Virus record (IMG/VR): IMGVR_UViG_3300025131_000476
Location: 1-22,522 of that record
Direction: 5' to 3' (one strand)
Length of the DNA: 22,522 nucleotides
Origin: a virus
Position numbers and translations under genes: made by a program. How positions within the stretch are numbered: position 1 is the stretch's first letter; every line of letters starts with the position of its first letter. Under the pieces are notes generated by a model. The model saw nothing but the letters and a program-made list of their open reading frames with translations. It had not been told where the DNA came from and did not search any database. This document shows positions 1 through 5,622 of this stretch, piece after piece.

Positions 1-76
1 TAATGTATCTAGGAAACGTGAAAGACAGGTTGCTGAAATGTTAAGTTCTAGTGAATGGTTAGGATTATATGAATAA
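1..76 (+). CDS. C-terminal end of an upstream gene (partial)
   Basis: Reading from base 2 there is an open frame of 24 residues that ends ...SEWLGLYE before a TAA at 74-76. It overlaps the next gene's ATG at 69, the same tight packing seen elsewhere in the window. The tail is charged and ends in an aromatic, acidic segment. The body of the protein lies outside the window, so no function can be assigned. By position it belongs to the plus-strand gene series that continues to 996. Confidence 0.55.
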   Translation, partial: NVSRKRERQVAEMLSSSEWLGLYE

Positions 77-395
77 TGGTAATGAAGGACTTGAAAATCT
101 AAAAGAGCTAGAAAAACTAGAGTTAATTATTAATAAGTTTAAGCAATTAATTACTGAACAGGAATCTGAAATTGAAACTCTTAAAAAAGAGATTGCTTTA
201 GTTAGAGAAGATGGTCAAATTGAAATTCTAAGATTAAATAAGTTGTTAACAGAAGCTATCTTTACAAGAGAACAACGTATAAGAGAACTAGAGCAAATCA
301 GTAAAGAGCATCAAGATCAAAATGGTAAACTTCAAAAAAGATTATCTCAGTATGAAGATAAAGCTGCACATTATAGAAGAAAGGCAGTACTATGA
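69..395 (+). CDS. Coiled-coil protein, unknown function
   Basis: The product has 108 residues. Nearly the whole length is charged heptad-like sequence rich in Glu, Lys, Leu and Ile (about residues 8-95), which suggests a long coiled coil. There are no Cys, no membrane segment and no catalytic motif. An AGGA lies 5 bases before the ATG, which supports this start. The gene overlaps the upstream partial gene by 8 bases and the next gene by 4 (ATGA), so translation is probably coupled. It could be a scaffold, an oligomerisation partner of a replication protein, or a host-interaction protein. I do not recognise a family. Confidence 0.7.
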   Translation: MNNGNEGLENLKELEKLELIINKFKQLITEQESEIETLKKEIALVREDGQIEILRLNKLLTEAIFTREQRIRELEQISKEHQDQNGKLQKRLSQYEDKAAHYRRKAVL

Positions 396-607
396 AAGTT
401 ATGATAAATAAAGCTGAAGAAGTAAATAAAATGGAAAATCGTTTAGATGATGTAAAAGAAGCTATTGTACAGTTAGAAGATATTATAAAGAAAGGGCGTT
501 TACATGATGCAGATTCTTTAGAGTTGCAAAAATGGCTTAAAAGGTATAAATCTGATGCAGAACAATACGATGTTCATTTAACAGAAATGAGGCAAGCACG
601 TGGATAA
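392..607 (+). CDS. Small coiled-coil protein, unknown function
   Basis: The product has 71 residues, is highly charged and is predicted helical throughout (ENRLDDVKEAIVQLEDIIKK is an amphipathic heptad stretch). It starts at the ATG in the ATGA overlap with the previous stop. An in-frame ATG two codons later is possible, and another precedes residues MENRLDD. It is the second of three tandem small helical proteins. No domain is recognised. Confidence 0.65.
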   Translation: MKVMINKAEEVNKMENRLDDVKEAIVQLEDIIKKGRLHDADSLELQKWLKRYKSDAEQYDVHLTEMRQARG

Positions 608-785
608 TATGGAAAATAAACTAAGAGCTATAGTTGCTACCAAGCAATTAGAAGTTGATACATTAAAACGTAGACTAAGAGAAACGGAGGATAAGTTAGC
701 ACATGAATATAACACCAGACTCAGAGCTGACAAGACTAGAAAAAAGACAGTCAGGGTTACAGAGAGTAGCGACAGCGATAAATGA
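600..785 (+). CDS. Small basic helical protein, overlaps two neighbours
   Basis: The product has 61 residues. I chose the GTG at 600 because a GAGG lies 7 bases upstream; an ATG at 609 is the alternative. Residues 3-40 look helical and charged, followed by a basic stretch (RADKTRKKTVR) and an Ser/Asp tail. It overlaps the previous gene by 8 bases and the next by 83 bases in another frame, so one stretch of DNA encodes two proteins. The overlapped part is the low-complexity C-terminus, a common arrangement when only one of the two frames is strongly constrained. Function is unknown. Confidence 0.5.
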   Translation: MDNMENKLRAIVATKQLEVDTLKRRLRETEDKLAHEYNTRLRADKTRKKTVRVTESSDSDK

Positions 786-996
786 TTTAACTATTTATGG
801 AATATATCCTACAAATTTTCCAAAATTAGTTAATGCTTTAGAGCATAGTAAAGATCATATTAAAGCTGAAATACAATCTACTAAAAAACGTATCATTGAA
901 TTAGGTGGACAGACTGTTGAAGAAACTTGGACAGATCCTCTAGTTAATGAATTCAAAGATAAAATCATTGATAGTTATGCAAAAAAAGGAATTTAA
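703..996 (+). CDS. Small protein, unknown function, last gene of the first plus-strand block
   Basis: The product has 97 residues and starts at an ATG preceded by a strong GGAGG at 686-690, about 12 bases upstream. Helical charged regions flank a central segment with Gly, Pro and aromatic residues (DLTIYGIYPTNFPKLVNAL), so it is more fold-like than its upstream neighbours. The first 27 codons overlap the preceding gene in another frame. The good ribosome site supports this being real. The gene ends just before the structured gap at 997-1174. I do not recognise a family. Confidence 0.65.
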   Translation: MNITPDSELTRLEKRQSGLQRVATAINDLTIYGIYPTNFPKLVNALEHSKDHIKAEIQSTKKRIIELGGQTVEETWTDPLVNEFKDKIIDSYAKKGI

Positions 997-1060
997 GAAT
1001 TCTATTTTATTTGGCTAAGTTCTTAGTGATCAAATCATATGACCAAGTAAGTAGACAGAG

Positions 1061-1080
1061 CCTGGTGGGAGACTGCCAGG
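1061..1080 (+). other. Short hairpin in the convergent gap
   Basis: CCTGG (1061-1065) pairs with CCAGG (1076-1080), extended by one T-G wobble around an 8-base loop. No T run follows, so it is not a simple terminator. It is the first of three hairpins in a 178-base gap. Confidence 0.45.
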
Positions 1081-1086
1081 TTCGTT

Positions 1087-1128
1087 AAGCCAATCAAGCG
1101 GTCGCTATATGTTAATACATTGGCTTTT
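1087..1128 (+). terminator. Candidate rho-independent terminator for the first plus-strand block
   Basis: AAGCCAAT (1087-1094) is perfectly complementary to ATTGGCTT (1119-1126), and T residues continue to 1128. The 24-base loop can hold a small inner hairpin (AGC-GGTC-GCT at about 1098-1107). It lies 90 bases past the stop at 996 and points the right way to end that block. The long loop and short T run keep confidence moderate. Confidence 0.4.
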
Positions 1129-1136
1129 AATAGGGA

Positions 1137-1169
1137 GGGAGTTAAATTGATATAAGGCTTTTAGCTCCC
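1137..1169. terminator. Hairpin near the end of the minus-strand cluster
   Basis: GGGAGTTAAA (1137-1146) pairs with TTTAGCTCCC (1160-1169) to give 10 base pairs, one of them G-U, around a loop of about 13 bases. It sits six bases beyond the stop of the 1175-1453 gene, where a terminator for the minus-strand cluster would be expected. No clear T run follows on the minus strand, so it could be an RNA-stability or processing element instead. Confidence 0.35.
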
Positions 1170-1174
1170 TTGCC

Positions 1175-1453
1175 TTAAATCCAATTCTTAGGAATACAAA
1201 TAACTTCCCCAAATTCAATTGACTTATCATCAGGATCTTTAGAGTAAGTACCAAAGATCTTTATATGATCGTCAGTATCTTCAAAGATCCAACCCTTAGA
1301 TTTAGATAGAGCTGGTCTCAGCTTCTTCATCTGTTCAAAGTTAAGCCAACCTGTATGCGATTGAGCATCTCTCCAATTGAGAGTATCTTTAATAGGTTTG
1401 TAAGGAAAATCTGGACTAGGTTTTCTCTTTTTAATGTAACGTCTTTTTACCAT
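1175..1453 (-). CDS. Small protein, unknown function, last gene of the minus-strand cluster
   Basis: From the ATG at 1453 the product has 92 residues. A longer form from a TTG at 1489 would add 12 residues but overlaps the upstream gene more. I prefer the ATG, which has a GGAG just upstream although the spacing is short. The N-terminus is very basic (MVKRRYIKKRKPSP). The rest looks like a small alpha/beta fold with conserved-looking segments (WLNFEQMKKLRPAL, SKGWIFEDTDDHIKIFG, EFGEVICIP). It overlaps the upstream gene by 23 bases. The basic start hints at nucleic-acid contact, but that is inference. Confidence 0.6.
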   Translation of the reverse strand: MVKRRYIKKRKPSPDFPYKPIKDTLNWRDAQSHTGWLNFEQMKKLRPALSKSKGWIFEDTDDHIKIFGTYSKDPDDKSIEFGEVICIPKNWI

Positions 1454-1712
1454 GGCTCCAGATGAACGTATCTTGATCGTTCTCTTCAAATTTTCTAATA
1501 ACGTCTACAGGTACTTCTTGACCTTCTTCTTCAAAAACAAGTTGAAGGTAAGTACTGTATATAATAGCTAAAGCCATAGCGTCTGCTGCTCGTACTGATA
1601 AACCAGGGTGTTGAGACCTGATAAAATCACCGATAGCATTAGGTTTTATATCCTTGATAAATTTATCAGAATATAATTTCTTATTAGTTGGAAATTTAAG
1701 TATTGAAGCCAT
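1431..1712 (-). CDS. Small protein, unknown function
   Basis: The product has 93 residues and starts at an ATG preceded by AGAGGTG, a good ribosome site. The central region is helical and hydrophobic (RAADAMALAIIYSTYLQLVF), followed by an acidic segment (FEEEGQEVP). It is probably soluble: the hydrophobic stretch is short and mixed with polar residues. It is the fourth gene of the cluster headed by the DnaA-like protein and follows the HNH gene by 32 bases. I do not recognise a family. Confidence 0.65.
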   Translation of the reverse strand: MASILKFPTNKKLYSDKFIKDIKPNAIGDFIRSQHPGLSVRAADAMALAIIYSTYLQLVFEEEGQEVPVDVIRKFEENDQDTFIWSHGKKTLH

Positions 1713-1744
1713 AATTTTTACACCTCTGGCGAGGATAATACATT

Positions 1745-2170
1745 CTATAGTTTGGGTTGCACTATAAAGTCAAGATGCTTTTTGATCTTAGGTACAAGAT
1801 TGTGATAGAGCTTAACCCAAAGGATTGTTTCATCTTCAAAGAAAGCTAAAGACTTCTTTTGATCTAAATGGTACTGATATAGTGTGTTAGCTATGTGTTC
1901 AGTATCTATATCTAGATATTTCCAGAAATCTTTCTCACCTTTACCACAGGTATGAAGTTGAGAATGATGTATGAAACATAGAGGAATAGCCCATTGATCA
2001 CCAGTCTTTTGACCAAAACCTCTAGGCATAGCAAATGTTAAATGATGTGCCTGACAGGGTTTAGTAAAGCAGAGAATACAAGGCTGACTACTTACCCATT
2101 TCAGGTATTTTATATCTTTTAGCCTTTGTACCTTGTCCCCTGATAGTATTTCTAACTTTTTCGTACCCAT
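1745..2170 (-). CDS. HNH-like zinc endonuclease (DUF968 / phage P1 Ref-like)
   Basis: The product has 141 residues. A zinc-ribbon HNH-type pattern is visible: C31-x2-C34, then A-H-H at 41-43, GD at 57-58, and C65-x2-H68-H69-x3-H73 followed by FW at 82-83. The order CxxC, AHHL, GD, PLCxxHHxxLH fits the DUF968/Ref-like group of phage nucleases; P1 Ref is a RecA-dependent HNH nuclease. Likely role: endonuclease in recombination or DNA processing. The first 83 bases overlap the upstream DUF6456-like gene in another frame and I see no ribosome site before this ATG, so the exact start is uncertain. The nuclease core begins at about residue 20 regardless. Confidence 0.75.
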   Translation of the reverse strand: MGTKKLEILSGDKVQRLKDIKYLKWVSSQPCILCFTKPCQAHHLTFAMPRGFGQKTGDQWAIPLCFIHHSQLHTCGKGEKDFWKYLDIDTEHIANTLYQYHLDQKKSLAFFEDETILWVKLYHNLVPKIKKHLDFIVQPKL

Positions 2171-2588
2171 AATAAATAGCTAGAGCAGTTAATCCTTCAT
2201 GAACATTATTAGATGCTCTACGTTCTGTTATACCAAATTTGTGAGCAATTTCAATGATACCATAATTCTCCCAGCAAAAGAACTTGAGAATTTTTTCATA
2301 GTGAGATCCAATCTCTTCACTAATTCGTACCATTTCAAAAATGGCTCCAAGTTTAGAGATTAACATATCAGGTTTAGAACCATCTATTCTAACATCTTGA
2401 ACACATGATTTAAGTCCTGATGTAGCAATCTCACAGAGTCTTCTGTATCTAGAACCTGCTTCATACTTATTAACAGAAATAAGTTTACGATGTAACATAT
2501 AGGAAAGACGGGATTCTCTAATGTTATACCAGACTTTCTTCTTATTAATAATAGTAGATATGAGTTCAGGCTTTTCTATCTGACGCAT
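2088..2588 (-). CDS. DUF6456-like helix-turn-helix protein
   Basis: The product has 166 residues. The N-terminal part (about 30-60, NKYEAGSRYRRLCEIATSG) and the C-terminal part (about 105-145) match the layout I know from DUF6456 proteins of alphaproteobacteria and their phages: a helical segment with a KFFCWENYGIIEIA-type region, then an HTH-like helix pair ending EGLTALAIYYG. A DNA-binding transcriptional role is likely by family resemblance but not shown by the sequence alone. It starts at an ATG that shares its A with the stop of the DnaA-like gene (TAATG), which suggests coupled translation. It overlaps the HNH gene downstream. It could control this cluster or the divergent exonuclease-SSB operon. 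Confidence 0.65.
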   Translation of the reverse strand: MRQIEKPELISTIINKKKVWYNIRESRLSYMLHRKLISVNKYEAGSRYRRLCEIATSGLKSCVQDVRIDGSKPDMLISKLGAIFEMVRISEEIGSHYEKILKFFCWENYGIIEIAHKFGITERRASNNVHEGLTALAIYYGYEKVRNTIRGQGTKAKRYKIPEMGK

Positions 2589-2881
2589 TAATTAGATTTA
2601 TAAAACCTTTCTAATTCTTTATCAACAAACTCTTTAAAATTAGAGTTAGACTGATAAAATTTAGATAAACGATAAACTCTGTTTTTATGCTTACATCCAT
2701 GGAAACGAGCAATAAGGCTCTTGCACCCATACTTGTGTGTAGGCTGCAATAGCCAACATAAGATGATAGAAAGATTATAGTTCTTATATTCTTCTCTATC
2801 TCTGATATCCTTTTTGCCTTTCAAGGCATCTAAGGATATGTTATAAGTTTTTGAACAATACTTTTGTATACTAGAAATCAT
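2588..2881 (-). CDS. DnaA domain IV-like DNA-binding protein
   Basis: From the ATG at 2881 the product has 97 residues, about the size of the isolated DnaA C-terminal domain. The order of elements fits that domain: an IQKYCSKTYNISLDAL helix, a GKKDIRDREEYKNYNLSIILCWLL long helix, a SLIARFHGCKHKNRVYRL recognition helix (compare the DnaA signature GGRDHTTV), and a final helix. There is no AAA+ ATPase part. Likely role: sequence-specific DNA binding, perhaps as a phage origin binder or regulator. In-frame starts at 2971 or 2917 would reach into the divergent exonuclease gene. No ribosome site precedes 2881, so the start is uncertain. Confidence 0.65.
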   Translation of the reverse strand: MISSIQKYCSKTYNISLDALKGKKDIRDREEYKNYNLSIILCWLLQPTHKYGCKSLIARFHGCKHKNRVYRLSKFYQSNSNFKEFVDKELERFYKSN

Positions 2882-2888
2882 AAGGAGG
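2867..2888 (+). promoter_or_regulatory. Possible -10 box and strong ribosome site of the exonuclease operon
   Basis: TATACT at 2867-2872 resembles a -10 box but no convincing -35 is visible. AAGGAGG at 2882-2888, six bases before the ATG at 2894, is a near-perfect ribosome site and decides the start of the exonuclease over an in-frame TTG at 2864. Only 12 bases separate the two divergent start codons. Confidence 0.4.
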
Positions 2889-2893
2889 AAATT

Positions 2894-3658
2894 ATGCTTA
2901 ATATTGAATATCGACATTCTGCATCTAAAGGTAATACGTTTATTGATTGTCCGCCATTTTGGATAATCCATGAACTATATGAACATGAATCTAAACCAAA
3001 TGCGAGGATGAAGATGGGACTAGCTGCTGAAGAGGCAGCATATTATTCACTTAAACAAAAATTAAGTGAAGATGCTACCACAAAAATAGCTAAAGACAAA
3101 TATATTTTAACACATGAAGGAAATGAAGATGATGATGAATGTGTATGGTCTGCACATATAGCCAACAGATTCGTTAATGAGTTAAAACAATTTGGTGAAA
3201 TGGTATCTTGGCAGAATGAAAAACAAGTACCAGGTAAAAAATGGGGACTAAAATATGATGTAGTGGGTAAAACTGACTTCGAATTCGAAGATGTTATAAT
3301 TGATACTAAAGCTACAGCATATATTAGAAGACTAAAGGCAGGGCATGTAGATCCTAAATGGTATCCAAAAGAGGCTGATTTAAGACAACAATTCTTATAT
3401 CGTGAACTTTTTGGTAAGAATACTGCGTTATTATACTGTTCATATAAGGATTCTCATGCAGTAGATTTGGCAGATAGAATAGGTTATTTAGAACAAATGC
3501 TACAAGCCTTTAGAACAATAGAACATATCTTAAAGATAGCGAAAAATAAGAAGGATATTGTACGAATGTATCCCTTGACATTCGACAATTTCCGATGGAA
3601 AGGATCTCCTGATGCAAAGGAATTCGCTACAAAGGTATGGTCAGAGGCTTTCAAATAA
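2894..3658 (+). CDS. PD-(D/E)XK family exonuclease (Cas4/RecB-like)
   Basis: The product has 254 residues. Nuclease motifs are in the usual order: a MGLAAEEAA helix with E46 or E47 after G42, GKTDFEF with D128, IIDTKAT with D137-x-K139, and a later helix LRQQFLYRELFG with Q165/Q166 and Y169. This is the layout of PD-(D/E)XK exonucleases of the RecB/Cas4 type found in many phages. Likely role: 5'-3' or end-processing exonuclease in phage recombination or replication. There is no Cys cluster typical of Cas4 iron-sulphur forms. It is followed 61 bases later by the SSB-like gene, which suggests a recombination pair. The start is set by AGGAGG. Confidence 0.8.
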   Translation: MLNIEYRHSASKGNTFIDCPPFWIIHELYEHESKPNARMKMGLAAEEAAYYSLKQKLSEDATTKIAKDKYILTHEGNEDDDECVWSAHIANRFVNELKQFGEMVSWQNEKQVPGKKWGLKYDVVGKTDFEFEDVIIDTKATAYIRRLKAGHVDPKWYPKEADLRQQFLYRELFGKNTALLYCSYKDSHAVDLADRIGYLEQMLQAFRTIEHILKIAKNKKDIVRMYPLTFDNFRWKGSPDAKEFATKVWSEAFK

Positions 3659-3666
3659 TGTATAGA

Positions 3667-3694
3667 TTTGTATGCATAAAATCGGAAGTATAAT
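3667..3694 (+). promoter_or_regulatory. Candidate promoter before the SSB-like gene
   Basis: A perfect TATAAT lies at 3689-3694. Upstream, TTTGTA (3667-3672) or TTGTAT (3668-3673) gives a 15-16 base spacer. It sits 25 bases before the start codon in the only gap between the exonuclease and this gene. In AT-rich DNA such matches arise by chance, so confidence is moderate. Confidence 0.4.
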
Positions 3695-3719
3695 TAAACA
3701 AATAAATAAAAGGAGTAAA

Positions 3720-4178
3720 ATGGAAACACAAACATTTGAATGTAAATTTAAACGTGCATTTGAAAAAGACAATGGTGGTGTAACTTTATACATTACTAAA
3801 GACGATGGTACAGATATGACTATATATGGTGAAGCTCTAGGTACTTCAAGATGGCAACAAGGTGCCAGATTAAAGATAGCAGCTCAACCAGTTAGGACAA
3901 GCAAGAATGGTAAACAATATCAAACTGCTACATCTATTGAAAATCTTGATGGTGAAGTAGCTGTACCAGAAAATAATATGGTAAGTCCACAAGGAGTTAA
4001 AACTGTTAAAGATTTAAGTGCTCAATGGAAAGAAAAATACAGATTAACTATGAGTAACTTATTAGCATCTTGGTTAAGTTCTGGAAAAGAATTAACTCCA
4101 GAAGCTCACAAGACTATAGATCTAATTGTTAGAGATATATTAGATGCTAAATATGACGGAGAAGTAGCTCCGTTCTAA
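3720..4178 (+). CDS. Single-stranded DNA-binding-like protein
   Basis: The product has 152 residues and starts at an ATG with AGGAG 4 bases upstream. An upstream in-frame ATG at 3672 lacks a ribosome site and is less likely. Residues 1-75 read as short beta strands with polar turns (TFECKFKRAF, VTLYITKDDG, MTIYGEAL, RLKIAAQPVRT, KQYQTATSIE), consistent with an OB fold. The last residues DGEVAPF resemble the acidic, Pro-Phe-ended tip that SSB uses to recruit partners. Residues 95-145 form a helical part that is not classic SSB. Its place beside the exonuclease supports a recombination role. The assignment rests on fold-like features, not a clear family signature. Confidence 0.6.
   Translation: METQTFECKFKRAFEKDNGGVTLYITKDDGTDMTIYGEALGTSRWQQGARLKIAAQPVRTSKNGKQYQTATSIENLDGEVAVPENNMVSPQGVKTVKDLSAQWKEKYRLTMSNLLASWLSSGKELTPEAHKTIDLIVRDILDAKYDGEVAPF
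4156..4173 (+). other. Hairpin at the 3' end of the SSB-like gene
   Basis: ACGGAG (4156-4161) pairs with CTCCGT (4168-4173) around a 6-base loop, inside the last codons of the gene. No T run follows, so it may stabilise the mRNA or pause transcription but is not a standard terminator. Confidence 0.35.
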
Positions 4179-4235
4179 ACCGAATAGTTGTGCATGACTC
4201 CCTTTAATACCCAATACATAATCATGTACGACTTG

Positions 4236-4300
4236 CTAGGTGGGAGTGTTAATTAACTATGAAAGGAAAATTGTTAAGAAACTATATGGCTCCCACCTGG
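4236..4300 (+). ncRNA. Strong hairpin, candidate structured RNA or processing site
   Basis: AGGTGGGAG (4238-4246) is perfectly complementary to CTCCCACCT (4290-4298). Wobble pairs on both sides extend this to about 12 pairs, closing a 41-base AT-rich loop that contains the palindrome GTTAATTAAC (4248-4257). It lies in the 147-base gap 4179-4325, with no T run and no open reading frame of note. A second CTCCC at 4198-4202 could compete for GGGAG at 4242-4246. It could be an RNase III-type processing site, an mRNA stabiliser, a switch or a small RNA. I match it to no known RNA family. Confidence 0.45.
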
Positions 4301-4325
4301 TTAACTAAAAATTAAGGAAAATAAT

Positions 4326-4565
4326 ATGAATAACGATGACGTATGGAATAGTAATAATATAGGTAGTATAGATAAAAAAATAAATCAGTCAGCCAAGGAT
4401 AATTTAGATGGTTTAGAAAGCAGTTTAAATCACATGAAACTTATGGATCTTGAAGAATTTCAAATTCAAGCAAAAGAAATGATTGATGATTGCTCAAAAG
4501 AAGAAATTAAAAAAGTTCTTAAATTACTTATTGAGATATCAAGGAACTCTTATGAAGAAGAATAA
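4326..4565 (+). CDS. Small acidic helical protein, unknown function
   Basis: The product has 79 residues. It starts at an ATG with AAGG about 8 bases upstream, just after the structured gap. The N-terminus is polar and Asn/Asp-rich. The second half is helical with Leu/Ile spacing (KLMDLEEFQIQAKEMID, KEEIKKVLKLLIEIS). It ends in a Glu run. It is the first gene of the second plus-strand run of small proteins. No family is recognised. Confidence 0.6.
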   Translation: MNNDDVWNSNNIGSIDKKINQSAKDNLDGLESSLNHMKLMDLEEFQIQAKEMIDDCSKEEIKKVLKLLIEISRNSYEEE

Positions 4566-4567
4566 TT

Positions 4568-4771
4568 ATGGAAATAATAATGTTAATAATCCATTTATTA
4601 AATGGAGAGATAGCAAAGATCCCTATGGGGATTATTGCTAGTGAACTTACTTGTAGTAGTGCTTTAGAAAAAATAGTAGATACTCAAGAAGATAAAACAG
4701 CTATTGCTTTTAATGGTGTACAAGTAATAGCTTATTACTGTAAGAACAATAAAGGAGATTGGATACCATGA
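4568..4771 (+). CDS. Small protein, unknown function
   Basis: The product has 67 residues from the ATG at 4568, or 63 from a second ATG four codons later; the ribosome site is weak for both. The pattern (LIIHLLNGEIAKIPMGI, KTAIAFNGVQVIAYYCK) looks like a small beta-rich soluble domain with alternating hydrophobic residues. It overlaps the next gene by 4 bases and lies 2 bases after the previous one, so it is part of the same transcript. Function is unknown. Confidence 0.5.
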   Translation: MEIIMLIIHLLNGEIAKIPMGIIASELTCSSALEKIVDTQEDKTAIAFNGVQVIAYYCKNNKGDWIP

Positions 4772-5094
4772 TAACAGAAGATAGATTAGAACAGGCTTTA
4801 AAGTATATAGCTGATACTGATGAGAGTAGTGCTGAAGCAAGTGCTAATGTTAAATACTTGGATAGACTTCTTAAAAGAAAAAAAGCATTATTCATTACAG
4901 GTGAACAAACTTTAAAGTCTATCTCTGCCAAAGAACAGGGATTCTATGCATCAGATACTTATAAGAATGCAGTAGAAGAATTATTTAATGCAGATGTTAA
5001 GGCTGCTACAATGGAAAATAAAAGAGATAAAGAAGGTCTTATAATAGATTTATTCAGAACACTAGAGGCTAGTAGACGTAAACATAATATATGA
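4768..5094 (+). CDS. Helical protein, unknown function
   Basis: The product has 108 residues. I chose the ATG at 4768 because AAGGAG (4752-4757) lies 10 bases upstream; an in-frame TTG at 4759 would sit inside that site's spacing. The sequence is alpha-helical and charged throughout, with motif-like segments (ANVKYLDRLLKRKKALF, EQGFYASDTYKNAVEELF, NKRDKEGLIIDLFRTLEASRRK). The regular pattern and strong ribosome site suggest a conserved phage protein, perhaps involved in DNA metabolism by position, but I cannot name a family. It overlaps the next gene by ATGA. Confidence 0.7.
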   Translation: MITEDRLEQALKYIADTDESSAEASANVKYLDRLLKRKKALFITGEQTLKSISAKEQGFYASDTYKNAVEELFNADVKAATMENKRDKEGLIIDLFRTLEASRRKHNI

Positions 5095-5321
5095 TTTATA
5101 AGTTTAAAGTATGGTCTTGGAAACCTATGTATACAGAAATTTATCTTGTTGCTTTAGAAGATGATGAAGCTGTTAATACTTTTAAGAAATTAAATAAAGA
5201 TGAATTTGTTTGGAAAGTAGATTCAATGAGAAATGAAAGAGTTACATATGAAGTAATTAAAGATGCACAGATGGAACCAAGAAAAGATACAGAGAATACA
5301 GAATCAAGAACTGAGTCCTGA
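5091..5321 (+). CDS. Small protein, unknown function
   Basis: The product has 76 residues and starts in an ATGA overlap. The first half is a beta-type pattern rich in aromatics (YKFKVWSWKPMYTEIYLVALED) and the last 20 residues are a polar, probably disordered tail (EPRKDTENTESRTES). That tail is the part that overlaps the next gene in another frame for 59 bases. Function is unknown. Confidence 0.6.
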   Translation: MIYKFKVWSWKPMYTEIYLVALEDDEAVNTFKKLNKDEFVWKVDSMRNERVTYEVIKDAQMEPRKDTENTESRTES

Positions 5322-5622
5322 AATTTGTTTATGGAAAGGTGTTTTTACACAAGCTCTATCAGATGCTATATATGATGGATCTCGTTTAGATTATCTTCAT
5401 TGGAAAAGAAGAGCCATGGTTTGGCTAACTTCTTATTCAAAAGATTTCCAAATGGTTATGATGTTTGCCGAATATGAACCTGCTTATATGTTTGGTAAAT
5501 TAACCAAAGCAAATAAAGAAGGATATTTTATAATGACAGAAGAACAAAATAATATCTTATGTAAAATAGTAGAGTATAAACCTAAAGTAAAATATAAACC
5601 GAGGTTTAAATTAAAATTTTAA
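5263..5622 (+). CDS. Small phage protein with a LWKGVFTQAL...DF motif, unknown function
   Basis: The product has 119 residues from the ATG at 5263. Residues from about 20 onward (LWKGVFTQALSDAI, HWKRRAMVWLTSYSKDFQMV) resemble a widespread group of small phage proteins with a WxxVxxQAxxDA, then ARxWL, then DFxxV layout. I recognise the pattern but not a confirmed role. The first 18 residues overlap the upstream gene and may not be translated; a later non-ATG start is possible. The C-terminus is very basic (KYKPRFKLKF). Confidence 0.6.
   Translation: MHRWNQEKIQRIQNQELSPEICLWKGVFTQALSDAIYDGSRLDYLHWKRRAMVWLTSYSKDFQMVMMFAEYEPAYMFGKLTKANKEGYFIMTEEQNNILCKIVEYKPKVKYKPRFKLKF

Noticed and set aside
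1021-1130. Possible tRNA or tRNA-like element (contains GGTTCG and nested stems).
   Set aside because: The stems do not form a cloverleaf, there is no anticodon stem of the right length and no acceptor stem with a 3' CCA-type end.
4710-4931. Minus-strand 73-residue frame opposite the small plus-strand genes.
   Set aside because: The plus-strand genes have good overlaps and a ribosome site. The minus frame has none and its Ser/Leu-rich composition looks like a mirror frame.
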